DNA of 64,000 bases from CBDCZY01 sp965224745 (GCA_965224745.1 CBDCZY010000010.1:682001-746000), one strand, 5' to 3'. Counted from the first letter of the stretch, positions 45,294 to 54,668 are shown. The notes: generated from the sequence alone by a model not told the origin. Numbers and translations: made by a program.

Positions 45294-47207
45294 GTGACCA
45301 TAACTCACCGCCCTAATTTTTATCTTATTTTGACATTATTGACTTCGGTCATTTGCTATTATCAAGGTTTAAGTGGCGATTATGTCTTCGACGATGTCGC
45401 CAACCTATTAAACAACGACTTCATTTTAAACAGCGCCAAAAACTTTGACATTTTAGGCATACTTAATTCGGGCGATGCCGGCCCTCTGAAACGCCCTATC
45501 AGCGTTTTAAGTTTTGCGATTAACAGCTACTTTACCGGCCTTGACCCATTCCCGATTAAACTGACCAACCTGGTTATTCATTTAATCAACGGACTGTTGA
45601 TTTATGTTATTTCAGGCCAGCTTTTCAAACGATTAATTAACGAACAAAGCGCTCAATGGCTCGGTTTGACCGTTGCGAGTATATTTTTAATCCATCCGTT
45701 AACGCTTACTAACATTCTTTATGCCGTGCAGCGCATGAACAGTTTGTCGACGCTGTTTGCATTGTTGGGCATATTACTTTATATAAAAGGCCGAGTATCA
45801 ATGACTCAAGATCGAAATGGTCTAGGGTTAGCTTGCTTAGGTGTCGTCGTTTGTGGTGCGATGAGCGCCTTCAGTAAAGAAAATGGTTTATTGTTGCCAT
45901 TTTTCTGTTTACTGTTAGAAATCATATTTTTTAAGTTTGCCGCTTCTCACCAACAAAGCCGATTGTTACTGAAAGGCATGGCGTTTGCCCTGGTCGTGAT
46001 ACCGATCATTTACGTTCTCTATAAGATAATACAAAATCCAAATTGGATGCTTGGCGGTTTCAAACACCGACCGTTTACTTTACATGAACGAATTCTTACT
46101 GAATCACGCGTGTTATTTTTATACCTGCGGATGATTTTTTTGCCTGATATTAGCCTGATGGGGCTTTACCACGACGATATAGCGTTATCAAAATCGTTAT
46201 GGTCACCCATCACCACCGTTTTCTCAGTTGTTGGCATCGTCGGCCTAATAGGTTCAGCGCTAGTATTGATTCGCAAAGCGCCGGTTTACAGCTTTGGAGT
46301 GTTGTTTTTTTTCCTCGGCCACAGCTTGGAATCTACCATTTTCCCTCTAGAAATCGCTCACGAGCACCGTAATTATTTACCGATGTTTGGGCCAGTTTTC
46401 GCTGGTGTTTATTATTCGGCAAAGTGGATAGATAGCGTCGCGGTATCGTTTAAAGTGATCCTGACCGCTTCCGTGATTGGCTTTTTGGCCGTTTCAACGT
46501 CTATCCGCGCTGAACAATGGAGCAACCTGGTCACTCATGCATTGACGGAAGTCACTAACCACCCTGAATCTTTCCGAGCTAACTATCAGGCCGGACGGAT
46601 GGTGCAAAAAATAGCACACAGCGGGTTATATCCGCCAGAGGAAGCCTATCAAGAGGCGATGCAATACTTAACTAAAGCCTATCAGCTTAAACCGGATGAT
46701 GCCGGTGCTTTGTTATCGTTGATTCACGCCAGCTATATAGCCGACCTTGAACCTCAGTACGAATGGTATCCCAAATTATTTGAATTATTAAAAACCAGAC
46801 CCATCCATAACGGCAGTTACAATATTATTTCAGCCTTTACCGAATGTACCATCGCAGGTAAGTGCAAGCCAACTTCAGACCAAATGGATCAGCTGTACAA
46901 CACTGCATTATATAACCCGCTGGTGAAACGTAAAGGCAAAGCAGCGGTTTTAATTGCTGCGGCAAAATATTATGCAAGCTTGGGCGATTACAAAACCACC
47001 ATCAATTATCTTTACTTTGCTTGTGATGAATACGACCAGTTTCAAACCCGATTATTGTTAACTAAAACACTCATAAGCCTAAATTTAAAAAAAGAAGCGC
47101 TAGAGCAAATCGCCCTCATGAAACAAAAAGGCTTTGCTTTTTTTCATAAGGATCGAATTTTGGAATTAGAAAAAGAGGTTGCAATAAACTTGGCAAAACA
47201 TTCTTAA
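45294..47207 (+). CDS. Membrane TPR protein, TMTC-like glycosyltransferase
   Basis: A 637-residue protein. About ten membrane helices fill residues 10-410, and TPR-like helices fill the C-terminal 220 residues. The first external loop has YVFDDVANL, an acidic pair as in GT-C transferases, followed by GPLKRPISVLSFAIN; HEHRNYLPMFG is also typical of TMTC-type O-mannosyl transferases. The start is GTG 45294 and is uncertain. Its position right behind the pilin gene suggests pilin O-glycosylation, which is inference. Confidence 0.75.
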   Translation: MTITHRPNFYLILTLLTSVICYYQGLSGDYVFDDVANLLNNDFILNSAKNFDILGILNSGDAGPLKRPISVLSFAINSYFTGLDPFPIKLTNLVIHLINGLLIYVISGQLFKRLINEQSAQWLGLTVASIFLIHPLTLTNILYAVQRMNSLSTLFALLGILLYIKGRVSMTQDRNGLGLACLGVVVCGAMSAFSKENGLLLPFFCLLLEIIFFKFAASHQQSRLLLKGMAFALVVIPIIYVLYKIIQNPNWMLGGFKHRPFTLHERILTESRVLFLYLRMIFLPDISLMGLYHDDIALSKSLWSPITTVFSVVGIVGLIGSALVLIRKAPVYSFGVLFFFLGHSLESTIFPLEIAHEHRNYLPMFGPVFAGVYYSAKWIDSVAVSFKVILTASVIGFLAVSTSIRAEQWSNLVTHALTEVTNHPESFRANYQAGRMVQKIAHSGLYPPEEAYQEAMQYLTKAYQLKPDDAGALLSLIHASYIADLEPQYEWYPKLFELLKTRPIHNGSYNIISAFTECTIAGKCKPTSDQMDQLYNTALYNPLVKRKGKAAVLIAAAKYYASLGDYKTTINYLYFACDEYDQFQTRLLLTKTLISLNLKKEALEQIALMKQKGFAFFHKDRILELEKEVAINLAKHS

Positions 47208-47333
47208 TATTGTCTAGGTAAAAAAATATCAAGGAATTTAGACGAAGCTCCAGCTTAAGCGAAAAAGATTATACGAATTTATAGCGATCTCGATTAATAT
47301 ACGTAAACTCGATACAACTTAAATCGAAAAACC

Positions 47334-48086
47334 ATGGAACGAGGTTATCAACAAAATTATTCTGCAAAAGTCCCTTCATTATTCGATGTAAAAACCAGAG
47401 AACGTAAAGCCAAAACCATTATAAAAGTATTACAGGATTATTTTGGTTGCCCTCTCGAGAGTTTTACGATACTAAACGTAGGCGGTTCTGCTGGAATCAT
47501 AGACAATTATCTAGCGGATCACTTTGCTTCTGTTGTTAACATCGATATTGATGAAAAAGCGATACATCATGCTCAAACCTCTTTCCATAAAACCAATCTT
47601 CTTTTTAAAGTGGGAGACGCCCTTAACCTGGAATTTTCCGATAACTGTTTTGATGTCGTCATTTGCTCGCATGTCTATGAGCACGTACCCAACGCAGATA
47701 AAATGATGGAAGAAATCTACAGAGTGCTCAAAACAAAAGGAGTTTGTTATTTTGCTGCAGGAAATCGGCTTATGTGGAACGAACCTCACCATCACCTCCC
47801 CCTACTCTCAGTATTACCGAGACCGTTAGCGCATCTTTACTTGCTGTTAGCCGGAAAAGGAAATTATTACTATGAAAAACACCTAACATACTGGGGATTA
47901 AGGAAATTAGTCAATAACTTCGAATGCTACGACTACACTCAACGAACCGTCGAAGAACCGGAGAAATTCGGAACTGACTACATGGTAAAAAGAGATACCC
48001 TTGTCTATTTTGCATCAAAGCTTATTGTTAAATACTTTCTTTGGGTATGTCCAGGGTATATTTGGTTATTAAAGAAGCATGAATGA
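47334..48086 (+). CDS. SAM-dependent methyltransferase (class I)
   Basis: A 250-residue methyltransferase of the UbiE/type 11 kind. Motif I LNVGGSAGIIDNYL is near residue 45, an acidic residue for SAM ribose in NIDIDEKAI, and motif VICSHVYEHVPNAD is typical. The C-terminal third likely binds the acceptor, probably a sugar. It overlaps the glycosyltransferase gene downstream by 8 bp, so they form an operon. The acceptor is unknown. Confidence 0.88.
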   Translation: MERGYQQNYSAKVPSLFDVKTRERKAKTIIKVLQDYFGCPLESFTILNVGGSAGIIDNYLADHFASVVNIDIDEKAIHHAQTSFHKTNLLFKVGDALNLEFSDNCFDVVICSHVYEHVPNADKMMEEIYRVLKTKGVCYFAAGNRLMWNEPHHHLPLLSVLPRPLAHLYLLLAGKGNYYYEKHLTYWGLRKLVNNFECYDYTQRTVEEPEKFGTDYMVKRDTLVYFASKLIVKYFLWVCPGYIWLLKKHE

Positions 48087-49296
48087 TAAAAAACTTTTGA
48101 CCTTAACCAGCACTTTCCCCCGCTGGCAGAAAGACCCTACCCCACTCTTTGTTCATTTTTTAGCAAAACATCTAACAGGTTATTTTAAAATTTTTGTATT
48201 AGCGCCTCATTCCAAAGGCTCTAAGGTCTATGAAGAGGTCGATGCAATGCAAATACGTCGATTTAGATATTGGTTTGAAAGTAACAATAATCTGGCCGAT
48301 GGCGCAATACTACCTAATTTAAAAAAAAATAAAGCACTCTACTTACAAATACCCTTCTTCATTGTGTCGGAATTTCTTTATCTTGTTAATGTTTGCAGAA
48401 AAGAAAAGATAGATATCATTCATGCGCATTGGATAATACCTCAAGGTTTAGTCGCAGTACTCTATAAACAGATATTAAATAAAGAAGTAAAAATTGTCAT
48501 TACCAGTCATGGAGCTGATGCTTTTGCGCTTCAAAAGCTCAACTTTCTAAAACGTTGGATAATTAATCAAGTTGATAGTTTGACTGTTGTTACCCATGAA
48601 ATTAAGTCCAAGCTTCTAGAGTTGGATATCAACCCTAAAATACCTATAAATGTTATTCCAATGGGCGTTGATAGTCACATGTTTCATCCTGAACAATATG
48701 ACCAGGAATTAAAAAAACAATACGATATTAACGGCCCCTTTTTATTATTTATAGGCCGATTATCTGATAAAAAAGGAATCCATTATTTAATTGAGGCAAT
48801 GCCTGATATCTTCAAACAACATTCACAGGCCAAGTTACTGATTATCGGATACGGAGAAGAAAGGAGCAATGTAGAAGAAAAAATCAAAAAAAAACAGCTC
48901 TCTGAAAATATCTTGTTGTTAGGAGGGTTGAGTAACCAAGAACTTCCACCATTCTACGCAACAGCAGATGTTCTGATTGCACCTTTTATCATCTCCAGTG
49001 ATGGAGATCGAGAAGGTATGCCGGTTACCTTGTTAGAGGCTTTAGCTTGTAATTGCAAAATCGTAACAACTGAAGTAGTTAAAGATAACTTACAAAATAT
49101 ACCGAACGCATCAAAATTAGATCAGCATATTCAATTCATTAAGCAAAAATCTTCCTCAGCAATAGTAAAAGGGGTATCTGAGTTAATAGAGAAAGGGCGA
49201 CAACGTGATGCCGGGGAATCCATAATAAAAGAACTTCAGCTTGATTGGAAACAGGTCGCTAGTAGGTATCAAAAAATATTAGCTATGACAGATTAA
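48079..49296 (+). CDS. Glycosyltransferase family 4
   Basis: A 405-residue GT-B transferase. The C-terminal nucleotide-sugar domain has GRLSDKKGIHYLIEAM, LLIIGYGEER, and the catalytic ExxxxxxxE in EGMPVTLLEALAC. The N-terminal domain includes HAHWIIPQGLVAVLY. It is co-translated with the methyltransferase upstream. The gene ends at the edge of a palindromic repeat element that starts in its stop codon. It probably adds a sugar to the surface glycan; the sugar is not inferable. Confidence 0.92.
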   Translation: MNDKKLLTLTSTFPRWQKDPTPLFVHFLAKHLTGYFKIFVLAPHSKGSKVYEEVDAMQIRRFRYWFESNNNLADGAILPNLKKNKALYLQIPFFIVSEFLYLVNVCRKEKIDIIHAHWIIPQGLVAVLYKQILNKEVKIVITSHGADAFALQKLNFLKRWIINQVDSLTVVTHEIKSKLLELDINPKIPINVIPMGVDSHMFHPEQYDQELKKQYDINGPFLLFIGRLSDKKGIHYLIEAMPDIFKQHSQAKLLIIGYGEERSNVEEKIKKKQLSENILLLGGLSNQELPPFYATADVLIAPFIISSDGDREGMPVTLLEALACNCKIVTTEVVKDNLQNIPNASKLDQHIQFIKQKSSSAIVKGVSELIEKGRQRDAGESIIKELQLDWKQVASRYQKILAMTD

Positions 49297-49464
49297 TTCT
49301 ATTTTGTCAGATTAATCTACAAACTCGTCATGCCCGCCTGGAAGCGGGCATCCAGAGCCATGGAGGTATAAACTTAAATCCTTACGTGGAGCCTGGATTC
49401 CGGCAATCCCTGCCGGAATGACGTGTTCGAAAAGAACGTATTATCAATCTGACAAAGTAGAATT
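49295..49464. repeat. MITE-like element with nested palindromes
   Basis: Outer inverted repeats AATTCTATTTTGTCAGATTAAT (49295-49316) and their inverse (49443-49464) flank a core. The core holds palindromic modules CATGCCCGCCTGGAAGCGGGCATCC-like and CTGGATTCCGGCAATCCCTGCCGGAAT-like, the widespread REP-type pattern. The left repeat overlaps the stop codon of the preceding gene. The palindromes may act as its terminator. Confidence 0.75.
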
Positions 49465-49519
49465 ACTGACACTTAATAAGGCAGATTTAATCATAACTCA
49501 TATGCTTGTGCCTAAACAG

Positions 49520-50620
49520 CTAGCGAAGCATGATAAAAGATTCTAACAACGCTGCTTGATCTTCCCAGCTTGGAATAAGTAACGCGGGTACGCATGGGGT
49601 TTGGAGTTGGTTAACAATTTTTTGCATAAAATCTGTCTGGTTTTCAGCGTCATACAAACACTCAGGATAATCAGCCAACGTTCTCTCTAATGCACCGATT
49701 GAAGCAGTCACTAGCGGAGTACAACAAGCTAAAATCTCATAGGTTTTTTGCGGAAAAGCAAACCGCCCAAATTCAGTATCGACCATGCAAATGGTAGCCA
49801 AATCCAGAGCGCTATAAAAATCAGGCATTTGATCATGAGGCAGCAAGCCCAAATAGATCACTCTTTCATGTTTTGGTGGAGGATAGCTATTATCAATTGG
49901 CCCTGCCAATACTAGATATAAATCGCTATACTGTTCAGCCAGTTTCAAAAATGAATGATATAGCAGCTTAATGCCTCTATTTTTATTTAGAGAACCCGCC
50001 AATCCGATCAATTTTGCATTGGCCGGTAACTTTAAAGTCTGTCTTGCCATTGACCTTTCTTTGGCTCTAAAAACCAACGGATCAATGGTACTTTCCAATG
50101 TTAAAACATTGCTATTGAAATTCTCAGCAATGTAGTCTGACAACACGCCACTGACGCAGGCCACTCCTCTAGCCTGTTTTAACGCCCAGCGGTAACCTTT
50201 TGTCATGCCCGGAATTTTAGCCAAACCAAAGCTTTCATAGTTATCATATAAATCTATAAAAAAAGGAATATTTAACTTTCTGGAAACCCAGGCAGTGATA
50301 ATGACATGAGGACAATCTGAACTACCCACTAAAACATCTGGTTCAAAAGACTCGACCAATTGCTTCAAATTTTTTAGATAGTTAACCAAACCTGGAAACA
50401 ACAAGTACCCTAAATTGAAAGAGTGCCATGACAAAAGTCCCGGCTCCTCTTCGAAGTGAACAAATTCCCCCTCATCCTTTTTGCGATAGCTCAAGCAAAC
50501 ACCCTGTACTTGATGACCATTTCTAGCAAGTTGATTAGGCAATTCATACAACCGGGCATAACGATCATCAATCACATCTTTTTGCATGTATTGGCGTTTA
50601 GATAAAAATATTATTCGCAT
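49520..50620 (-). CDS. Glycosyltransferase family 4-like protein
   Basis: A 366-residue GT-B transferase. The start MRIIFLSKRQYMQKDVIDDR is the family N-terminus. The C-terminal domain has GLAGSLNKNRGIKLLYHSF, YLVLAGPI, and a DLATICMVD segment; FAFPQKTYEILACCTPLV supplies the ribose-binding glutamate. The 5' end of this gene is partly duplicated at 51557-51649, upstream of a toxin-antitoxin pair. It is the last gene of the minus-strand polysaccharide locus. Confidence 0.87.
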   Translation of the reverse strand: MRIIFLSKRQYMQKDVIDDRYARLYELPNQLARNGHQVQGVCLSYRKKDEGEFVHFEEEPGLLSWHSFNLGYLLFPGLVNYLKNLKQLVESFEPDVLVGSSDCPHVIITAWVSRKLNIPFFIDLYDNYESFGLAKIPGMTKGYRWALKQARGVACVSGVLSDYIAENFNSNVLTLESTIDPLVFRAKERSMARQTLKLPANAKLIGLAGSLNKNRGIKLLYHSFLKLAEQYSDLYLVLAGPIDNSYPPPKHERVIYLGLLPHDQMPDFYSALDLATICMVDTEFGRFAFPQKTYEILACCTPLVTASIGALERTLADYPECLYDAENQTDFMQKIVNQLQTPCVPALLIPSWEDQAALLESFIMLR

Positions 50621-50820
50621 GGTTCACCCTAAAAGGACTGCAAAATTTATTTGCTTTTTAAGATAAGCACGAGAAATTCTGAAATACGAACAACAAAAAT
50701 ACTTGTGCCTTTCAGTGTGAGGCGCTATTGGTCTTTCCTGGAAGAAGAGGGTTGGAGAAGGTGATTTAAAGAAGGAAGTATTTGAGTGCGCGCTTTTGAT
50801 ACAAAAACTCTTCATAACAA

Positions 50821-51273
50821 TTAATTTGAAGTCTTAACGTACTTTCCACCGTAATTTATGGTGTTTTGCATCATAACCAAAACTATGGGTGTTGAATCGA
50901 GCACATCCGAAAACAAGCTCTGTATGCCTTCCACTCTATATTCATGCACAATTTCATTCCTGATTTCTTTTATTTCCCTCATTTTCTCCGTTGAGTCAAT
51001 CAAGCCTCTTTTAGCAGCATTGTTCACCACGTCTATTAGCGTTCCCTGGTTTTCAAACTCAACATCATCAATGGAACGAAAAACCTTTCTGATTAAATAA
51101 TCGATGCTTCGGGAGAATCTGGAACAAAGCGTTTCCAGAGCATCCATTTCTTCCGGTTTATAGTGGTCTCCAATCGGTATTTCTTTACAGATCAGGTAAG
51201 ATCTTTCCAGCCAATAATACTGACTTTCCAGTGCCTGAATATTCTCAATGAGCACTTGTAAGCTCTCATTCAT
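50821..51273 (-). CDS. hepT: HEPN-domain toxin (HepT-like)
   Basis: A 150-residue helical protein with the HEPN ribonuclease motif Rx4HxY: R105, H110 and Y112 in RNEIVHEY. In HepT-MntA pairs the tyrosine is adenylylated by the antitoxin nucleotidyltransferase. It overlaps the mntA-like gene by 4 bp. The fold is all-alpha with an extended coiled N-terminus. The presence of the tyrosine supports the adenylylation mechanism here. Confidence 0.85.
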   Translation of the reverse strand: MNESLQVLIENIQALESQYYWLERSYLICKEIPIGDHYKPEEMDALETLCSRFSRSIDYLIRKVFRSIDDVEFENQGTLIDVVNNAAKRGLIDSTEKMREIKEIRNEIVHEYRVEGIQSLFSDVLDSTPIVLVMMQNTINYGGKYVKTSN

Positions 51274-51554
51274 AATCGGACTGCCTGTTTTCTTATTTTT
51301 TCTAAAAAAGCACTGCTATGTACCCCGTCATCAAGAACAATGTCGATTTTCTGTTCCCCAAAATGTCGGCAAAAATCAATACGCAGTTTTCTAATATCAG
51401 CCCGGTTTAACTTTTCACTTTTAACAAGCAAGTCAATATCGCCCCCCTTTTTTGAATCATCCACCCTGGATCCGAAGAGGTACAATTGTGATAAAGCATC
51501 CATTAGTTTGAGGTTATCTTTAAGCAAATTTACTTCTTTTTCAGTTATTCGCAT
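51270..51554 (-). CDS. mntA: Minimal nucleotidyltransferase antitoxin (MntA-like)
   Basis: A 94-residue protein with the polymerase-beta-type motif GSRVDDSKKGGDIDLLV: G28 S29 and D39/D41 metal ligands, and a third Asp in KIDIVLDDG. It would inactivate the HEPN toxin by AMP transfer. ATG 51554 is preferred over an in-frame TTG two codons upstream. It is the first gene of the pair and lies next to the truncated glycosyltransferase head. Confidence 0.87.
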   Translation of the reverse strand: MRITEKEVNLLKDNLKLMDALSQLYLFGSRVDDSKKGGDIDLLVKSEKLNRADIRKLRIDFCRHFGEQKIDIVLDDGVHSSAFLEKIRKQAVRL

Positions 51555-51556
51555 AT

Positions 51557-51649
51557 TCAAGTATCAAAAAATAAATGCACAATGATCGAGCTATGATCAA
51601 TCACATCCTTTTGCATGTATTGGCACTTGGTTAAGTAGGTAATTTTCAT
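51557..51649 (-). pseudogene. Duplicated head of a glycosyltransferase gene
   Basis: ATG 51649 starts MKITYLTKCQYMQKDVID, matching the start of the glycosyltransferase at 50620 (MRIIFLSKRQYMQKDVID). Homology ends after about 18 residues and the frame stops at 51557. At DNA level, TTTTGCATGTATTGGC is identical to bases near 50583. The toxin-antitoxin pair lies between this remnant and the intact gene. Confidence 0.7.
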
Positions 51650-51698
51650 AAACTAACTACAATGATGATGTTATCAAATTATCTATTTAATAATAGAC

Positions 51699-52982
51699 TC
51701 ATACGTTAGGAGAAAATACAGCTTTTAGCAATCGGCTGCTTGACTGATTATCCTTAAAATCATGCGTGTAGTCCCGTATCTCTTCGCGCATTTTTGCATA
51801 TCCATCATCTCCATTGTCATTCACAATATCATTTAATTTTTTTTCTAGCTCATCTTGAGAAGAACATTTTTCTCCTGGTGTCATACTTTCATAAGGAAAA
51901 TACATACCTCGATCTTGAGTCAGATAAGATTCTAAATCATGGGCAAAGAAAACTATTGGTCGATCAAGTAATAAAAAATCAAAAAATATGGATGAATAAT
52001 CGGTTATTAAAATATCGCACTGCGCCATCAATGGGTATATATCGCCAAGAGCGGAGTATTCTAATAAGTTTGGATAATGGCTTAAGCTATATCTTCCTTG
52101 CATGAAGGGATGTAATTTCAGAACTATAATAATATTCTTATTTTTTGCAAATTCAGATAACCTGATTATATCCAAACAACTGGAAAAAGGATCAACCATA
52201 TCTTGACGGAAAGTCGGCACATACAAGCAAACAAGCTTGCCACTTAATTTTGCCTCTGCGACTGAATTCATCGCTTGGTTATCAACATTGATCTTCTGTA
52301 AAGTATTAAACACTGGTTGAGAATATGGCCAACCCAACAACACATCATTACGAGGATAACCTGAAGCTAAAAAATGATTTGCTTTAAAACACCGATTAAA
52401 AGCATTATTTATAAATTGCTGAGATGTCGCCACTACTACGTCATATACAGGATAACGACCCACTAGTGTTTTTTGTATCCTAAGCAAGTTTTTAAATAAT
52501 ATTGATGAACTATCGAGCCGCTTGTTAAAAAGATCTAATTCAATTTTTTTTAATGGCGCTCCGTGCCAAATTTGAACTATTTTGGTTCCCCGCGATAGTT
52601 GATACGCGCCAAAGTCAAACCAATCCATCATGTCGGTGACTAATGTACCGCATTTCAACAGCAGGTAAAGAGAGCGAAAAGTGGGGTGTAAGGTGGCTTG
52701 TCCACCTGCATTGATAATTGCTGAATGAATAACATTATCAGTCGTAAAAAATACTACTCGTTTTTTTTGATTGGCTTTTTCGGCTGCAAATTTCTGTGTT
52801 GCATAAATAAAAAAATATTTCGAATTATCGGAAAATACCGAACCTTTACGGCCAATAACGACAATCAAATTAGGATCTCGTCTAAAAAAAAAAGTCATGG
52901 GATAACCGAATACCCAAGCCAAAATAGCAATTAGGAACTGTTTTGCAGCATTAATACTTTCTGAGAAAAATATATTTCTCAT
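51699..52982 (-). CDS. CDP-glycerol glycerophosphotransferase family protein (TagB/TagF-like)
   Basis: A 427-residue GT-B enzyme of the CDP-glycerol phosphotransferase family that adds glycerol phosphate to a polyprenyl-linked or glycan acceptor. The family motifs KIVQIWHGAPLKKIELD and ILITDYSSIFFDFLLLDRP are intact; an amphipathic N-terminus may anchor it to the inner membrane. It overlaps the cytidylyltransferase by 4 bp. In Gram-positive bacteria this family builds teichoic acid; here it suggests a glycerol-phosphate-modified surface glycan. Confidence 0.9.
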   Translation of the reverse strand: MRNIFFSESINAAKQFLIAILAWVFGYPMTFFFRRDPNLIVVIGRKGSVFSDNSKYFFIYATQKFAAEKANQKKRVVFFTTDNVIHSAIINAGGQATLHPTFRSLYLLLKCGTLVTDMMDWFDFGAYQLSRGTKIVQIWHGAPLKKIELDLFNKRLDSSSILFKNLLRIQKTLVGRYPVYDVVVATSQQFINNAFNRCFKANHFLASGYPRNDVLLGWPYSQPVFNTLQKINVDNQAMNSVAEAKLSGKLVCLYVPTFRQDMVDPFSSCLDIIRLSEFAKNKNIIIVLKLHPFMQGRYSLSHYPNLLEYSALGDIYPLMAQCDILITDYSSIFFDFLLLDRPIVFFAHDLESYLTQDRGMYFPYESMTPGEKCSSQDELEKKLNDIVNDNGDDGYAKMREEIRDYTHDFKDNQSSSRLLKAVFSPNV

Positions 52983-53368
52983 GGAACGCGAATTTTTTCA
53001 ATAATCGCTGTTGTAGAAATAGAAGGGGTTCGAGGTAAATACTCTACATGACAAACATCTTTCAAATCATCAAATTTACTGAACCAATCATCTCCCATCA
53101 CCAGAATATCAGCTTGATAAGTTTGAATATAGTGTTTCTTAAGCTCCATAGATCCTTCGAAAAAAACAAAATCAACACAGCGTAGTGAACGAATTATTTC
53201 CATACGTTCCGCCTCTTTATAAACTGGGTAGCGGCCTTTCTTCGCAAAATTCATTTCATCAGTCGAAACACCAACCAATAAATGATCTCCTTTTTCTCTT
53301 GCTCGCTCCAAAATCCGCAAATGGCCGATGTGAAAGACGTCGAAGGTACCAAAGGTTATAACTCTCAT
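52979..53368 (-). CDS. tagD: Glycerol-3-phosphate cytidylyltransferase (TagD-like)
   Basis: A 129-residue cytidylyltransferase. Motif GTFDVFHIGHLRIL contains HxGH at residues 13-16; DWFSKFD and RTPSISTTAII are the other family signatures. It makes CDP-glycerol from CTP and glycerol 3-phosphate. The length and the flanking glycerophosphotransferase genes support glycerol rather than another alcohol phosphate, although ethanolamine or ribitol-type substrates are not excluded. It overlaps both neighbours by 4 bp. Confidence 0.92.
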   Translation of the reverse strand: MRVITFGTFDVFHIGHLRILERAREKGDHLLVGVSTDEMNFAKKGRYPVYKEAERMEIIRSLRCVDFVFFEGSMELKKHYIQTYQADILVMGDDWFSKFDDLKDVCHVEYLPRTPSISTTAIIEKIRVP

Positions 53369-54615
53369 TGTGATTCTTTCAATATCTTATAAATTTCGTC
53401 TTTATAGCGTCGATGTGCACTACCTCTATAGCACCAAATCCTATTGATGAAGTTTTCATACAATCGTGAAGCATTGGTTTCAATCGCGGAAATTATCGCA
53501 CGTTCTAATTGATCTGGATGAATGAGTTGAAGTGCAATATGTTGTAATTGATCGAATGACGACCCCACAACGAACGATCCGAAAGACACTGGAACCAATA
53601 TTACTGGTTTCCCTAATAAAACGTAGTAAAGGCAAAGTGACGTATGATCAGAAACAGCCATGTCGCTGGCAGCAATATATTCGTCCCAGTCGAGGGTATC
53701 AGCAATCATTATCCCAAGATCTTGGTACTTTTTTAATATATCTTTCCGCTTTCGTCCTTTTATATCGCCAAATTCGTCATGACGGGGATGGAGCGAAAAA
53801 ATAAACTTATATTTATTCGATAACTTTACCGCTTGCTCCAATAGATCTTCTCCAATTGTTTGATACAAAGATGCTGCACCCCATGTTGACATGATATGCA
53901 CGACGATATCGTTCTCCGCGTAGCCGAATTTATTTCGGATTTCCATTCGTTCTTCTTTCTGTAACTTAAAGATCTCATCAGCGCGGAGGTAGCCGGTAAC
54001 GGTAACTCTATCGTGTAGCTCTGGGGTAAAATTTATTGCTTGTGTTTTTTCAAAATAACTTGTGGCGAACATCATGTCATAAAAGGGTTTCCCGTATAGT
54101 CGCAATACTCTACCGGCACCATACACCCCATCTTCAAGATTTTCGTTGTTTATTTTCCCCATCCAAATCCCATGGTTTATATAGACTTTCTTTATGAAGG
54201 GTGCAAGCCAAATACCAAGACCCCAAGGATGATTTACAAAAATAACCAGATCCCAATTTATGAAGAGTGCATAGATAATATTTACAATAGGAATGTTCCC
54301 AACACTCTTTAGTTTGCTTTTCGATATCTTCTTGTTGATAATTCTATCGTTGGCAATGTAAAACTCGAATGTGGGATCATCTTTTAATTGTTGCCAAACC
54401 TTTTTTATATGGTTTGCCGCAATACCGTTTTGCGCGATAAGTAATATTCTAAATTTTTTGTTCTTGATGAGGTTTTTTGAGATTGCTCGATTAAGCTCAA
54501 CGGCTTTCCAAATGAACGGTGCGATAAACGGTATCATCGACTTGTTGATAAAACGTCTTATGGGCTTTAGGAGATTGCCAAATTTAAAGTGTCTATTGAT
54601 TTTTCCCACCGACAT
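53365..54615 (-). CDS. CDP-glycerol glycerophosphotransferase-like protein
   Basis: A 416-residue protein related to the TagB/TagF family. KKVYINHGIWMGKI corresponds to the HG motif, and AVSDHTSLCLYYVLLGKPVI to the D-S/T-S-x motif seen in the other copy. FSLHPRHDEFGD is like the HP motif. It is more diverged than its neighbour at 51699, so the two probably perform different steps (primer versus polymer or branch). It starts the three-gene glycerol-phosphate block. Confidence 0.82.
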   Translation of the reverse strand: MSVGKINRHFKFGNLLKPIRRFINKSMIPFIAPFIWKAVELNRAISKNLIKNKKFRILLIAQNGIAANHIKKVWQQLKDDPTFEFYIANDRIINKKISKSKLKSVGNIPIVNIIYALFINWDLVIFVNHPWGLGIWLAPFIKKVYINHGIWMGKINNENLEDGVYGAGRVLRLYGKPFYDMMFATSYFEKTQAINFTPELHDRVTVTGYLRADEIFKLQKEERMEIRNKFGYAENDIVVHIMSTWGAASLYQTIGEDLLEQAVKLSNKYKFIFSLHPRHDEFGDIKGRKRKDILKKYQDLGIMIADTLDWDEYIAASDMAVSDHTSLCLYYVLLGKPVILVPVSFGSFVVGSSFDQLQHIALQLIHPDQLERAIISAIETNASRLYENFINRIWCYRGSAHRRYKDEIYKILKESQ

Positions 54616-54668
54616 TTGTGTATTGTAAGAATATTTTTTTGTTTAATGCTCTTTTGGAAATGCTACAT

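Noticed and set aside
50624..50815. 63-codon minus-strand frame before the glycosyltransferase
   Set aside because: Composition resembles translated junk repeat sequence (SPSPTLFFQERPI); no start signal and it is not conserved as a protein I know.
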